From: Nitrococcus mobilis Nb-231
GTDB lineage: Bacteria; Pseudomonadota; Gammaproteobacteria; Nitrococcales; Nitrococcaceae
Length of the DNA stretch: 64,000 nucleotides
Direction of reading: 5' to 3'
Assembly (NCBI RefSeq): GCF_000153205.1
Contig: NZ_CH672427.1
Location: 2,968,596 to 3,032,595 of the forward strand
The translations under genes were made by a program, and so were the position numbers. The notes beneath the pieces are model-generated. The model saw only the letters and a list, made by a program, of their open reading frames with translations. It made no database searches and was not told where the DNA came from. Of the stretch, positions 1 to 9,173 are shown piece by piece. Within the stretch, counting starts at the first letter, position 1; the number at the start of each line of letters is the position of its first letter.

Positions 1-76
1 TTTACACAGCCTAGCGTTGTACGCCAGTGTGTAGATTCAACTCGGGCAAGTATTAGGCTTGTGCTAAATTGTGTAC

Positions 77-370
77 ATGAGCACACGAGACGAAGATAAC
101 AGCCGGGGCGCTACCACCACCTTGACCGTCCGGCTGCCGCCGGAGATCAAAGACCAGCTGGGCGAGCTCGCCGAGCGCACTCGCCGCACGAAATCTTTTC
201 TTGCCGGGGAAGCCATTGCCCGGTACGTAGCTCGCGAACTGGATATCATCGAAGGCATTCAGCGCGGGCTCGAGGACGTGTGGGCCGGGCGCGTAGTGCC
301 GCATGACGAGGCGATGCGGGAAATCCGGGCGACCATCGCGAAAACCGCCAAAACGCCGCAGCCCCGGTGA
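77..370 (+). CDS. ParD/RHH-type antitoxin
   Basis: A 97-residue protein with an N-terminal ribbon-helix-helix segment (TTLTVRLPPEIKDQL) followed by a helical tail, the plan of ParD/CopG-type antitoxins. The RHH part would bind the operon's own promoter as a dimer and the C-terminal tail would wrap the toxin. I use the ATG at 77; a GTG at 71 is also in frame and neither has a clear Shine-Dalgarno site. Its stop overlaps the toxin's GTG start (GTGA), so the two are translationally coupled. Autoregulation is inferred from the family. Confidence 0.85.
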   Translation: MSTRDEDNSRGATTTLTVRLPPEIKDQLGELAERTRRTKSFLAGEAIARYVARELDIIEGIQRGLEDVWAGRVVPHDEAMREIRATIAKTAKTPQPR

Positions 371-663
371 GGCAGATTGTCTGGTCACAGGATGCGCTCA
401 GCGAATTCAACGACATTGTCGCCTATATCGCCCGCGACAAATTGACCGCCGCCCTGAAGGTGGCCGACCGCATCGAGGAGGCTATTTCCAGCCTCGCCGC
501 TATGCCAACAGGCCGCCGGGGGCGCGTGGCAGGGACTTACGAAAAGGTTGTTTCCGGCCTGCCCTATATCATCGCCTACACCCTCGAGCCGACGCCTGCC
601 GGTGAGGAAATCCTTGCCGTGTTGCGGATAATCCATGGAGCGCGGGACTGGAAGGAAGGATAA
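367..663 (+). CDS. RelE/ParE-family toxin
   Basis: A 98-residue protein that opens with IVWSQDALSEFNDIVAYIA, the helix pair typical of ParE/RelE toxins, and closes with a beta-rich part ending in VLRIIHGARDW, the usual family ending. The start is GTG, overlapping the antitoxin stop by 4 nt. ParE members poison DNA gyrase and RelE members cleave mRNA; pairing with an RHH antitoxin favours ParE, but the target cannot be read from sequence. Length is normal and the ORF is intact. Confidence 0.85.
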   Translation: MRQIVWSQDALSEFNDIVAYIARDKLTAALKVADRIEEAISSLAAMPTGRRGRVAGTYEKVVSGLPYIIAYTLEPTPAGEEILAVLRIIHGARDWKEG

Positions 664-957
664 TGGCCTTAATCTGTCCTTCTGCTTGGGGGTGATGCAC
701 CGCCGCCAAATTCGTTGCAAGCTCCAAAGGGTGCGTCGTGCTGCCGGTGCTGCCGGTGCTGCCGGTGCTGACGATTACCTAAGTTAGCGCCCACGGGAAA
801 TACCGCACTGCGTACCAGTCCCGTTTTTCAAACCCGACTACGAATAGGCTGACTGCATCGCCTTAGTAGTGCGCCTCAATGGGGTATCGCCGGAGAGGTC
901 TAGTGCATGTTCGAACAGCCATGGATGGCAGCTGAAACGAATTGAATCGGAGAGAGC
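664..957. other. non-coding stretch with short tandem repeat
   Basis: About 295 bases between the toxin gene and the helicase pseudogene with no supported gene. It contains three perfect copies of a 9-base unit (CTGCCGGTG) at 741-767. I see no RNA gene or clear terminator here. Confidence 0.5.
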
Positions 958-3605
958 ATGCTTCCCACCGTTGTCGCCGGGGAGCTGCGCGAGGCCGTCA
1001 GCCAATTCCTGCGCAGTGCATTCCCCATTGCAACACCCTATTTCCAGCACTCGGAGCTCGCTGGAAGCGGTCCCCATGCGTTGATCGACGATCTGTTGGC
1101 GCGTCCCGGCGCCCTGTTCAAGGGACCGTACCTCGATATCAGACTGCCGTTTCGGTTGGCGGAAACCGGCGAGCTGCCTTTCCGGCATCTGCAGGTGCCG
1201 TTCCGACCCTATTTTCATCAACTCACGGCGTTCCAACGTCTCTGTGGTGACGCACCGCAGCCTACCATCGTCGCCACTGGCACCGCCACCGCCACCGCCA
1301 CCGCCACCGCCACCGGCCCCGGCCCCGGCACCGGCTCCGGCAAGACGGAGTGCTTCATGCTGCCGGTGCTGGATGATTGCCTGAGTCGGCGGCAGCGGGG
1401 CATCAAGACCATCGTCATCTACCCGATGAATGCACTGGCGAGCGACCAGGCTCGGCGGTTCGCGCAAGAGGCGCACAAGCTGGACACCCGGTTGACCGTA
1501 GGCCTCTTCGTGGGCGGCGAGCAGCAGGATGCGCACACCACCATGGGACCGGAGCATGTCATCACCTGCCAGAAGACGCTGCGCTAGAACCCGCCGGATA
1601 TCCTGCTGACCAACTACAAGATGCTGGATTTCTTGTTGATCCGGCCCAAGGATCAGCTGTTGTGGCGCTGCAACGTGCCGGGCACGCTGCGGTATCTGGT
1701 GGTCGATGAGTTGCACACCTTCGATGGCGCGCAGGGTACCGACCTCGCCTGCCTGATCCGCCGGCTGCGGGATCGGCTGGAGGGCGGGCCGGAGTTGGCC
1801 TGTGTGGGGACCTCCGCTACGCTCGGCTCGGATTCCATGGACGCCCTGGTCGGCTATGCCAGCGAGGTATTCACGACGGTATTCGATGAGGCGTCCGTTA
1901 TCGGCGAGGATCGACTGTCCCCGGAGGAGTACCTGCTGGGTCGGACGCAGACGGAGCGGGCGGTGCGGCGTGAGGCGATTCGGTTTTTCGGTTGGCCGGA
2001 GCGCCACGAGCAGCGGCTGGACCCGAGCCGCTACGAGAGGCCGAGGATTATCTGTTTCACCAGGCCCGGCTCTGGCTGCATGACCTACCTAGCGAAGAGA
2101 TTCCGCCCCTCAATGCCGCCGACCAGCGCAAGCGGGCGGCGGCCGCTGTCCGCCTGGGCGAGTTGCTGCACCAGCACCAGGCCTTCCATGAGTTGGTCCG
2201 AGCCACCGGCGAGCTGACGGATCTGAGCGTGCTGGCAGAAGACTGGCGGCAGCGCCTGAACCTGCCGAGCCCGGAGCAGGCCCAACGGCTGCTGACCAGC
2301 CTGACCTTGCTGGTGGCCGCGGCGCGCCTGTGGCGTGATCGAGAGAGCGAAGACCCGGAGCAAGGGTGCCAGCCCTTCCTCCAAGTGCGTCAGCAGCTAT
2401 GGCTGCGGGAGCTGCGCCGCCTGGGGTGCAGTGGCCAAGAAGGGTGATAGTCATCTTAACGCGGATCTGCAGTCCTTCTATCAGGCGTGGTTTCAATACT
2501 CGTCGCAATCCACCCTGCTGGTGCCGCTGGTGGACGGGCAGGATTCCGACGGTCTGGCGCGGAGCTTGTGTTGCTGTTGTCTGCGTCTGCAGCCGGCGGC
2601 GAGTAACGGCACAGCGTGCGCGGAATGTGGCGGCGAGGCGCTGCGCCGGGTCTGGGTGCCGAACATGGTAAAGCCCAATAGCTCGGGCGAGCACGAGCGC
2701 CTGCAGTGCCACCACGATTGCCCGGAATGCGGCGCGCGGGATTCGCTCGCTATCGTGGGGTATCGCGCGGCCACGCTGACCAGTGTGATGACGGGGCGGT
2801 TGTTCGCCACCCCTTATAATGATGATTTCAAGCTGATCGCCTTCTCGGATTCGGTGCAGGATGCAGCCCATCGGGCCGGCTTCCTCGGTGCCAACACCTG
2901 GCGCCAAGTCGTCCGCCAGGCCATGGCCGGTTGGCTGCGCCAGCAGCCCATGGCGCTGACTTTGAAGGAAATGATCGAGCTGCTGCCGGCGTTCTGGCGC
3001 GATCGAATCGATCATGACGGGCGTTTTTGCGGCCTTTTCCTAGCGCCGACATGGCCTGGTTTACGATTACCGAGCGCTGACGCAAACCGGGCGTCTGCCC
3101 GCCCGTAGCGATTTTCCGGGGCTGGTCAGCCAGCGCCTCCCCTGGGAGTGCGTGGCGGAGTTCGGGCGGCGCGGCACCCTCGGGCGCTCGCAGCGGCCCC
3201 CGGCCGCGGTCACGCTTTCGCACCTGGCGAACAACTTCGAGGCGCTGGTGCTGGGCAGTCGCGATACCTGGGCGGTGCGCTGGCTGAAGAAAACGCTCGC
3301 CCGGGACGCCGTATTCGCGGCGGCGGAGGCGCGGCAGATTTTCCAGCTCTTTCGCAGGCGCTGACCCGCGCGGGTTGGCTGGTCGAGCGTGCGGCGAGTG
3401 GCGAGAGCGTTTATCTGCTGAACCCGGATCGGCTGTCGATTACCGGGCGGAGCCTGAGCGCCGAGTGCAGCCAGTGCCGGCATAGCCTGAGCTTTGCACC
3501 GGACTCGCGTGGTCTGTATGCGGGCCTGCCCTGCTTGCGCCCGCAGTGCCTGGGTGCGCTGGAAGTGCGCACCGAGCCGGAGCGCGCGCCGGCAGTCTAT
3601 CGCAA
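958..3605 (+). pseudogene. large DEAD/DEAH-box helicase (DUF1998-type), broken
   Basis: The reading frames together spell a large superfamily 2 helicase. They give a P-loop ending GSGKTECF (about 1333-1356), a DELH Walker B motif (near 1708), GTSATLG (near 1809), a Cys-rich zinc-binding part (CCCC, CAEC, CPEC, about 2565-2735) and the AFSDSVQDAAHRAGF motif (near 2840). The gene is dead. There is an in-frame TAG at 1585-1587 and frame changes near 2035, 2400-2450, 3040-3060 and 3300-3340. Family members are usually much longer, so segments are also missing, including the C-terminus. A 48-base in-frame repeat expansion interrupts the P-loop. Helicases of this kind occur in several defence islands, but no partner gene is present here. 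Confidence 0.8.
1282..1332 (+). repeat. hexanucleotide expansion inside helicase P-loop
   Basis: GCCACC is repeated about five times and then passes into GGCCCC units, encoding alternating Ala-Thr and then Gly-Pro. Without it the flanks would read VATGT-GSGKT, a standard Walker A. The insert is 48 bases (16 codons) and keeps frame. Slipped-strand replication is the likely origin. Confidence 0.75.
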
Positions 3606-3918
3606 GCTCGAGCTTGCGCAGGGGCTGATGGATGCCACCGTTGGCATCATTTCTAACCGCAAGTTCCGCGACGACGCGGACAGCGATCCCATTCTCCGTC
3701 GTCGCCGCTAACAGATTCCCACGGCCATCGAGGTTATCGCCCAAGCGGTGGGCGATCCCGAGCAGCCGGATCTGGGCGACCTGGCGATCGCCTCCGCTAT
3801 TGGCTACCTTGATCTGCGTCTTTCGGAAATCGGCTGGCAGCAGCGCGAGACCGGACTGGCGCAGTGGTGCAAACAGATCGACGAACGCCCATCATTGGCT
3901 CAGACACGCCCCGCCTAG
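3606..3918 (+). pseudogene. glutathione S-transferase C-terminal remnant
   Basis: From about 3606 the frame reads LAQGLMDATVGIISNRKFR. After a TAA at 3709-3711 the same frame continues and includes IGYLDLRLSEIGW and a tail of the form RPSLAQTRPA, ending at TAG 3916-3918. This matches the all-alpha C-terminal domain of bacterial glutathione S-transferases. The N-terminal thioredoxin-like half is absent; instead the frame continues without a break from the helicase pseudogene, so a deletion or recombination joined the two genes. The internal stop shows it is not functional. Confidence 0.7.
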
Positions 3919-3998
3919 GTGCGGGGTCGTGCCGTTCTGGTCGAGGCATAGGAGGCATAGCCGATAGTGGTTGGGTGCTTGACGGTCGGTGAACACCG

Positions 3999-4208
3999 TT
4001 ATTGCTCCAACCTGAAGCCGGCCTTGAGCACCACTTGGTAATGGGCGACCCGACCGTTTTCGATGTGCCCACGGGTCTCGATGACCTCGAACCATTGTAA
4101 ATGGTTGACGGTTTTAGAGGCCCGATCGATGGCGTTGGTTATGGCCTCCTCGATGCTATTGGGCGACGAGCCGGCCAACTCAATCAGCTTATAGATATGA
4201 TCGCTCAT
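3999..4208 (-). CDS. dodecin family flavin-binding protein
   Basis: A 69-residue protein of dodecin size. Family features are the opening [12 protein letters not shown], the helix [27 protein letters not shown] with the flavin-stacking Trp, and the closing [12 protein letters not shown] strand. Dodecins form hollow dodecamers that store riboflavin or FMN. I chose the ATG at 4208 because a purine-rich GGAGAG lies just upstream; an in-frame ATG at 4256 would add 16 residues unlike the family. It stands alone in the cytosolic core region and nothing is odd about it. Confidence 0.9.
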   Translation of the reverse strand: MSDHIYKLIELAGSSPNSIEEAITNAIDRASKTVNHLQWFEVIETRGHIENGRVAHYQVVLKAGFRLEQ

Positions 4209-4494
4209 TGGGTCATTCTCTCCGCTTTGTTGGTCCGAATGGGTTGGGATGGTCATGTGTTTCTCAAACTATAATAGTCATGCGTTTCTCGAAGTTATAG
4301 CAGATAGGCGGTTGAGGCCATGAGAATGTGCTGCTATACAGTGCCTGCGTTGCGGGACGAGGACGGGTCCATGAAACGAGCTAATTTGATGGTCCAATTT
4401 ATTCATGCATTAATGCACCCAAGGTTTGTCGTACGTCGCTACGGTGGGTAGCTGCAAGAGCGTGCTTGGGGCTTGAGCTGTCAACGGAGTTCTC

Positions 4495-5256
4495 ATGCGC
4501 CACGGTGAGTGTTTGCATCGCTGTATGTGGGTAATCCTGCTGTTATTGATCATCAGCATGGCCGGTTGTGCAACGTACGGCGAGCGGGTCGCCCCGGTGC
4601 CTTTGCCCTCGGCTCAGGCTGGCGCAGTGGATGTCGATGGCGCCCAGATCTTGGCCCGTGCCTTCGTCGATTCCAAAGCGGCCGAGCAGGCATTCGGATT
4701 CGACATACGTGGTGCGGGGCTGCTGCCGGTGCAGTTCGTGGTGGACAACCAAAGCGGCCAGGCGATGGCCGTGCAGTCGCAGCAGACTTTGTTGATCGAC
4801 CAGCAAGGCAATGCCTGGCCCTTGCTCTCGGCCAAGCGCGCGCAGGAGCGGGTGCAGTCCACGGTCGTGCAGGGCGAGAGCATCAAGGCCGGCGCCAAGA
4901 CCTCGTTACTTACGGGGCTGGCGGGAGCGGTGGCCGGTGCAGCGGTCGGCATCGTCACGGGTGGCAAGGTCGGCTTATCCGCGGGCAAGGGTGCCGCGGC
5001 CGGCGCCGCGCTCGGCGCGATTGGCGGCGGCGCCTCGCGCTACTCCCAGGTGGGCCAGGATGTGCGCCAGGATTTAGAGCAGAACTCGTTGGAAAATCGG
5101 GTCATCGGCAAGGGGGAGCTTGTCCACGGTTATCTGTTCTTCCCAGGGAAGGACGAGGCCGACACGGCGCAGTCTTTGCGTCTCGGGCTACGCATTGGTC
5201 AGACGACGCGCGTCGTTACTGTTCCGATCACGGCATCGACGGCGGTGGGGGGGTAG
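4495..5256 (+). CDS. predicted lipoprotein with glycine-zipper segment
   Basis: A 253-residue protein with a hydrophobic N-terminus ending in a lipobox (ISMAGC, Cys about residue 25), so it is probably exported and lipidated. Residues about 140-180 are very rich in Gly and Ala (AGAVAGAAVGIVTGGKVGL and a second similar run), a glycine-zipper pattern that could insert in a membrane. The flanks are mixed alpha/beta with no motif I recognise. It sits alone between dodecin and the convergent yihY. Function unknown; an envelope role is inferred from the lipobox only. Confidence 0.75.
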   Translation: MRHGECLHRCMWVILLLLIISMAGCATYGERVAPVPLPSAQAGAVDVDGAQILARAFVDSKAAEQAFGFDIRGAGLLPVQFVVDNQSGQAMAVQSQQTLLIDQQGNAWPLLSAKRAQERVQSTVVQGESIKAGAKTSLLTGLAGAVAGAAVGIVTGGKVGLSAGKGAAAGAALGAIGGGASRYSQVGQDVRQDLEQNSLENRVIGKGELVHGYLFFPGKDEADTAQSLRLGLRIGQTTRVVTVPITASTAVGG

Positions 5257-5341
5257 GTCTGGTTTCAGGGTAGTATGGCCGTAGTGGCCGCCATTCGGGT
5301 AAATCCGCCTTTCCACCCGCTGTTGGGACGCTGTGCATCGC

Positions 5342-6742
5342 TTAGGGGGCGTTGCGGCTGCGGTGCGATTTGCGCGCATCGAGAGCGACCGAGCTCGGCT
5401 GTTCGGTGCTTGTCCCTGCCGATAGGGCGAGATCGCGGATGCTCAACTCGTCGAATCGCTCCGCGGGCGCCACTTCGATTTGCGTCATGTATTGCTGCAC
5501 TGCCTCCGGGGCGTGTAATCGCTCGGGAGTCAGGCCGCGGTGCTCGCCGTGCCGGCGCAGCGTCGCGAGCGCCTCGCGAACGTGGATGGCTTCGAGCGGC
5601 ACCGCCGGCAAATAACTCACCGCCTGCGGGCTCTCGATGCGCTCGAGCAGCCTGCAGTCGCTTAACGTGTTCAACACTTCATCGAACGGCTGCTGGGGGA
5701 GACGCAGCCGGGCCGCCAGCTGTTCGGCGCTCCACGGCGGTTCGTGGCGGTAGTAGCGTTCGGCTACCAAGACCAGCACGGTCAGCCCAATCCACTCGAT
5801 CATGCGTAAGGACAGGCGCGGCTCTCGGTGTAGCCAACGCAGATACCGAGGGTGCTGATGATAGTAGGCGATGTTTGACCCGATCAACAGGATCAGCCAG
5901 CTCAGATAGAGCCACATCATAAATAAGATCAGGCCGGCGAAGGCTGAATAGATGGCGGTGTACTTGCTGGACGTGGCGATGACGGCGGCAAAAATCCAGC
6001 CCGTGATCTGCCAAAGGATACCCGCCACCATGCCACCGACCAGCGCCGAGCTTACCTGGACCCGAGTATTCGGGACGAACGCGTAGATGAACGTAAATGC
6101 GCCGATGATGAGCAGAAAAGGCACTATACGGGTGATCAGCTCGATGGCGAGCCCCAGCGGCTGCACCGCGCTCAGCTGTTGCACCGTCTCAGAGCCGAAT
6201 ACCGCTGCAGTAATGCCCAGGGCCGTGAAGATCAGCACAGGCCCGACGAGCAGCACGCTCAGATAATCGCTGAACAATTGTGCCGGTGCGCGCTGGTGGC
6301 GGATATGCCAGAGCTCGTTGAACGCCCGCTCGATCTTCTGCATAAGCCCTACCACTGTGTAGAGCAGCAACGCTAAACCTAAGCTGCCCAATACGCCGAC
6401 CTGGACGTTCTCTACGAATTCGATGATGCGTTGGGTGATCTCGGCCCCTTTGGGACCGAGGGGTGCAAGGAACTGGTTCAGTGCCGGTTCGATCTGATTG
6501 TGGACCCCAAATGCCTTCAGCACCGAGAAGCTCACAGCCAGCAGCGGCACCAGCGAGAGCAAGGTGGTGTATACGAGGCTTGTCGCCTGCAGCATCAGCT
6601 GTCCTCGGGACAAATCCCGCAACACGGCGTAGCCGAGGCGCAGTACGAATACGCCCGCCGACTTCCACCAGGGATAATCGGTTGTTTCGGCATTCAGCAC
6701 CTGCTGGATGAACCAGCGCTTGAGTCTTGTAGTGCTTGTCAC
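5342..6742 (-). CDS. YihY/BrkB family inner-membrane protein
   Basis: A 466-residue protein with about six membrane segments in the first 290 residues. Family landmarks are SLVYTTLLSLVPLLAVSFS near residue 55, the PLGPKGAEI loop, NELWHIRHQR, and GGMVAGILWQITGWIFA. The C-terminal 170 residues are soluble and helical with a winged-helix feel (LRLPQQPFDEVLNTLSDC), as in the longer YihY proteins. The family is sometimes called ribonuclease BN from an old misassignment; its real role is unknown. The start is GTG at 6742 with a weak ribosome site. It is a single gene transcribed away from aidB. Confidence 0.9.
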   Translation of the reverse strand: MTSTTRLKRWFIQQVLNAETTDYPWWKSAGVFVLRLGYAVLRDLSRGQLMLQATSLVYTTLLSLVPLLAVSFSVLKAFGVHNQIEPALNQFLAPLGPKGAEITQRIIEFVENVQVGVLGSLGLALLLYTVVGLMQKIERAFNELWHIRHQRAPAQLFSDYLSVLLVGPVLIFTALGITAAVFGSETVQQLSAVQPLGLAIELITRIVPFLLIIGAFTFIYAFVPNTRVQVSSALVGGMVAGILWQITGWIFAAVIATSSKYTAIYSAFAGLILFMMWLYLSWLILLIGSNIAYYHQHPRYLRWLHREPRLSLRMIEWIGLTVLVLVAERYYRHEPPWSAEQLAARLRLPQQPFDEVLNTLSDCRLLERIESPQAVSYLPAVPLEAIHVREALATLRRHGEHRGLTPERLHAPEAVQQYMTQIEVAPAERFDELSIRDLALSAGTSTEQPSSVALDARKSHRSRNAP

Positions 6743-6951
6743 GGGTTTTCGATCTTTTGTTACGCATCATTATGAGCTTGGGATAAGGGTATCCTTGGTC
6801 GCTTGCAACCGATTTTCAATGGCAACTTTTTTCAGTCATACCACCAAGGGATCGGCGAAATGCCCCTCTTGATGAAGACGGATCGAGCGGCTCGCCGGCT
6901 TTTTGGGAGCGTATACTGCTTGGAAGGGGTGCGCTGCTCGGGAGATTGTCC

Positions 6952-8607
6952 ATGTCTTCGCGCCATCCGCTTACTGATTTGCCGACTCATCAAGTCACCA
7001 ATCAGCCGCCGCCGCTCGGCGACTATCAAGCCTTCTCTACGGATCGGGTGCTGTGTGAGGCCGTCAGCCGCGAAGGGGCGCCGTGGGTCAGCGAGTATCT
7101 GCGCGCGTTGGGGGCGCTGACCGGCAGCGAGCAGCTCATGGAGCAAGGCTTTTTGGCGAACCGCCAGCCGCCGGAGCTCGTCACCTTCGATCCCTATGGT
7201 CGGCGTATCGATGAGGTGCGTTATCACCCGGCCTACCATGAGTTGATGGGTTTGGCGATTCGCCATGGTGTGCATAGCATCGCCTGGGATCGTCAAGGCG
7301 AAGGGGGGCACGTCGCCCATGCGGCGGCCTTGTATTTGTTGACCCAGCCGGAGCAGGGTGTGTGTTGCCCCATCACGATGACCCACGCGGCGGTGCCGGC
7401 GCTGCGCCTGGAGTCGGCGGTGGCGCAGGACTGGGAGCCGAGGATTCGGGTGCGTGAATACGATCCGCGCTGCTTGCCCAGTTCCGAGAAGGCGGGTGTC
7501 ACCTTCGGCATGGCCATGACCGAGAAGCAGGGCGGCTCCGATGTCCGGGCCAATACCACGCGTGCTCAAACATTGAGAGGGGACCAATACACGCTGACCG
7601 GACACAAGTGGTTTTGTTCTGCGCCGATGTCGGATGCCTTCCTCAGCTTGGCGCAAACGCCGGCGGGATTGACTTGTTTCCTGGTGCCGAGATGGCGTCC
7701 GGATGGCCGGCGCAATCCGTTTTTTATCCAACGGCTGAAGGATAAGCTGGGTAATCGCTCCAATGCCTCGGCCGAGATCGAATATTCCGACACCTGGGCA
7801 CGGCGGGTGGGCGAGGAGGGGCGTGGCGTGCGCACCATCATCGAAATGGTGCAGCAGACGCGCTTGGATGCCGCAACCGCCCCTGTGGGTATGATGCGGC
7901 AAGCTTTCGTACAAGCTCTGCACCACGTTCGCCACCGTAGCGCCTTCGGTAAGCCGCTAATCCATCAGCCGTTGATGCGCAATCTGCTTGCCGATCTGGC
8001 GCTTGAGCTGGAGGCGGGTGTGGCCTTGCTGCTGCGCATCGCGCGCACCTTCGATCGAGGCGCGCAAGACCCCCATGAGCGCCTGCTCGGGCGAGTGGGC
8101 ACGGCATTAGCCAAGTACTGGACCAACAAGCGTGCCCCTGAGTTCATCTACGAAGCGATGGAATGCCTCGGTGGTAACGGTTATGTGGAGGAGTCCATTC
8201 TACCGCGGCTCTATCGAGAAGCCCCGGTAAACAGTATCTGGGAGGGCTCCGGCAACGTCATCTGCCTGGATGTGTTGCGGGCCATCGAGCGCGATCCGCA
8301 GATCGTCCCCGCTTTCCTGACGGAAGTGGACTCGGCGCGCGGTGGGCACCGTAGGCTCGATGCGGCTATTGAGCGGTTCAAACAGGAGCTCGGCTACCGC
8401 GAGGCGGCTGAACTGCGGGCTCGGCGGATAGCGGAGCTCATGGCGCTTACCCTGCAGGCGAGCCTGCTGGTGCGCCATGCCCCGGCCGCGGTGGCCGATG
8501 CCTTCTGCGAGAGCCGGCTCGGCGGCACCGGAGGAATGCTTTATGGCACGCTTGCCGCGGGGGTTGGAGTCGATGCCATCCTGGAGCGCGCCTGGAGTGC
8601 CGAGTAA
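6952..8607 (+). CDS. aidB: AidB-like acyl-CoA dehydrogenase family protein
   Basis: A 551-residue flavoprotein of AidB length. It has the AidB-type N-terminus (THQVTNQPPPLGDYQAFSTD), the FAD-binding segment TEKQGGSDVRANTT, TGHKWFCSAPMSDAFL, and the C-terminal AMECLGGNGYVEES followed by a helical DNA-contacting tail seen in AidB. E. coli AidB belongs to the adaptive response to alkylation and binds DNA; its dehydrogenase activity is weak. I chose ATG 6952 with GGAG at 6941-6944; TTG at 6946 is also in frame. Other acyl-CoA dehydrogenases lack this N-terminal extension, so the assignment is fairly firm. Confidence 0.85.
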   Translation: MSSRHPLTDLPTHQVTNQPPPLGDYQAFSTDRVLCEAVSREGAPWVSEYLRALGALTGSEQLMEQGFLANRQPPELVTFDPYGRRIDEVRYHPAYHELMGLAIRHGVHSIAWDRQGEGGHVAHAAALYLLTQPEQGVCCPITMTHAAVPALRLESAVAQDWEPRIRVREYDPRCLPSSEKAGVTFGMAMTEKQGGSDVRANTTRAQTLRGDQYTLTGHKWFCSAPMSDAFLSLAQTPAGLTCFLVPRWRPDGRRNPFFIQRLKDKLGNRSNASAEIEYSDTWARRVGEEGRGVRTIIEMVQQTRLDAATAPVGMMRQAFVQALHHVRHRSAFGKPLIHQPLMRNLLADLALELEAGVALLLRIARTFDRGAQDPHERLLGRVGTALAKYWTNKRAPEFIYEAMECLGGNGYVEESILPRLYREAPVNSIWEGSGNVICLDVLRAIERDPQIVPAFLTEVDSARGGHRRLDAAIERFKQELGYREAAELRARRIAELMALTLQASLLVRHAPAAVADAFCESRLGGTGGMLYGTLAAGVGVDAILERAWSAE

Positions 8608-8648
8608 GAGCGGCGAGCGGTGCCGCCCGGCGCTCCGGATTCGCCCGC

Positions 8649-9089
8649 CTACCACGTGCCGGTGTTCTCCATGGAAACCCAGGGTTCTTGCGGTGCCAAA
8701 GGCTCGTTTTTCTGCAGCAGTTCGATGGATATGCCATCGGGTGAGCGAACGAACGCCATATGGCCGTCACGCGGCGGCCGGTTAATCGGGACGCCATTGT
8801 CCATGAGGCGCTGACAGGTGGCGTAAATATCATCGACCCGAAACGCCAAGTGGCCGAAGTTGCGTCCACCCTCGTAGCGCTCCGGATCCCAATTGTAGGT
8901 CAGTTCGAGCATCGGCGCACCTTCGCGCAAAGCCCGCCCCTCGTCCTCGGGTGCGGCCAGGAAGATCAATGTGAATCGGCCCCGTTCGCTCTCGCGCCGC
9001 CTGATTTCCTTTAGCCCAAGCGTGTTGCAGTAAAAATCCAGCGACTCCTCGAGGTTGCTGATGCGGACCATGGTGTGTAGGTATTGCAC
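8649..9089 (-). CDS. VOC/glyoxalase I family protein
   Basis: A 146-residue vicinal-oxygen-chelate protein with two beta-alpha-beta-beta-beta modules. Candidate metal ligands are His5 (YLHTMVR), the Glu of MLELTYNW, the His of NFGHLAFRV and the Glu of GISIELLQ, the four-ligand set of glyoxalase I. The pattern YNWDPERYEGGRNFGHLAF is close to lactoylglutathione lyase, which turns the methylglyoxal-glutathione adduct into S-lactoylglutathione. The start is GTG at 9089 preceded by GGGGA. It lies convergent with aidB and upstream of no obvious partner. It is probably gloA, but related VOC enzymes cannot be excluded. Confidence 0.8.
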   Translation of the reverse strand: MQYLHTMVRISNLEESLDFYCNTLGLKEIRRRESERGRFTLIFLAAPEDEGRALREGAPMLELTYNWDPERYEGGRNFGHLAFRVDDIYATCQRLMDNGVPINRPPRDGHMAFVRSPDGISIELLQKNEPLAPQEPWVSMENTGTW

Positions 9090-9173
9090 GGCGAATCCCC
9101 CTGCGCTGTGAGTGATCGTTGAGCGTGAGCACCGGGATAGGAGATGGGAGCCAGTGGCGGCGAAATCTAGGCC

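Noticed and set aside
838-2007. Long minus-strand frame of 389 codons
   Set aside because: It is antisense to the helicase pseudogene, whose sense frames carry clear motifs. The minus frame has no family pattern and contains a poly-Gly/Ala run produced by the repeat.
3909-3926. CCCCGC/GCGGGG hairpin behind the GST remnant
   Set aside because: The stem is only six base pairs and has no T-run on either side, so I do not call it a terminator.
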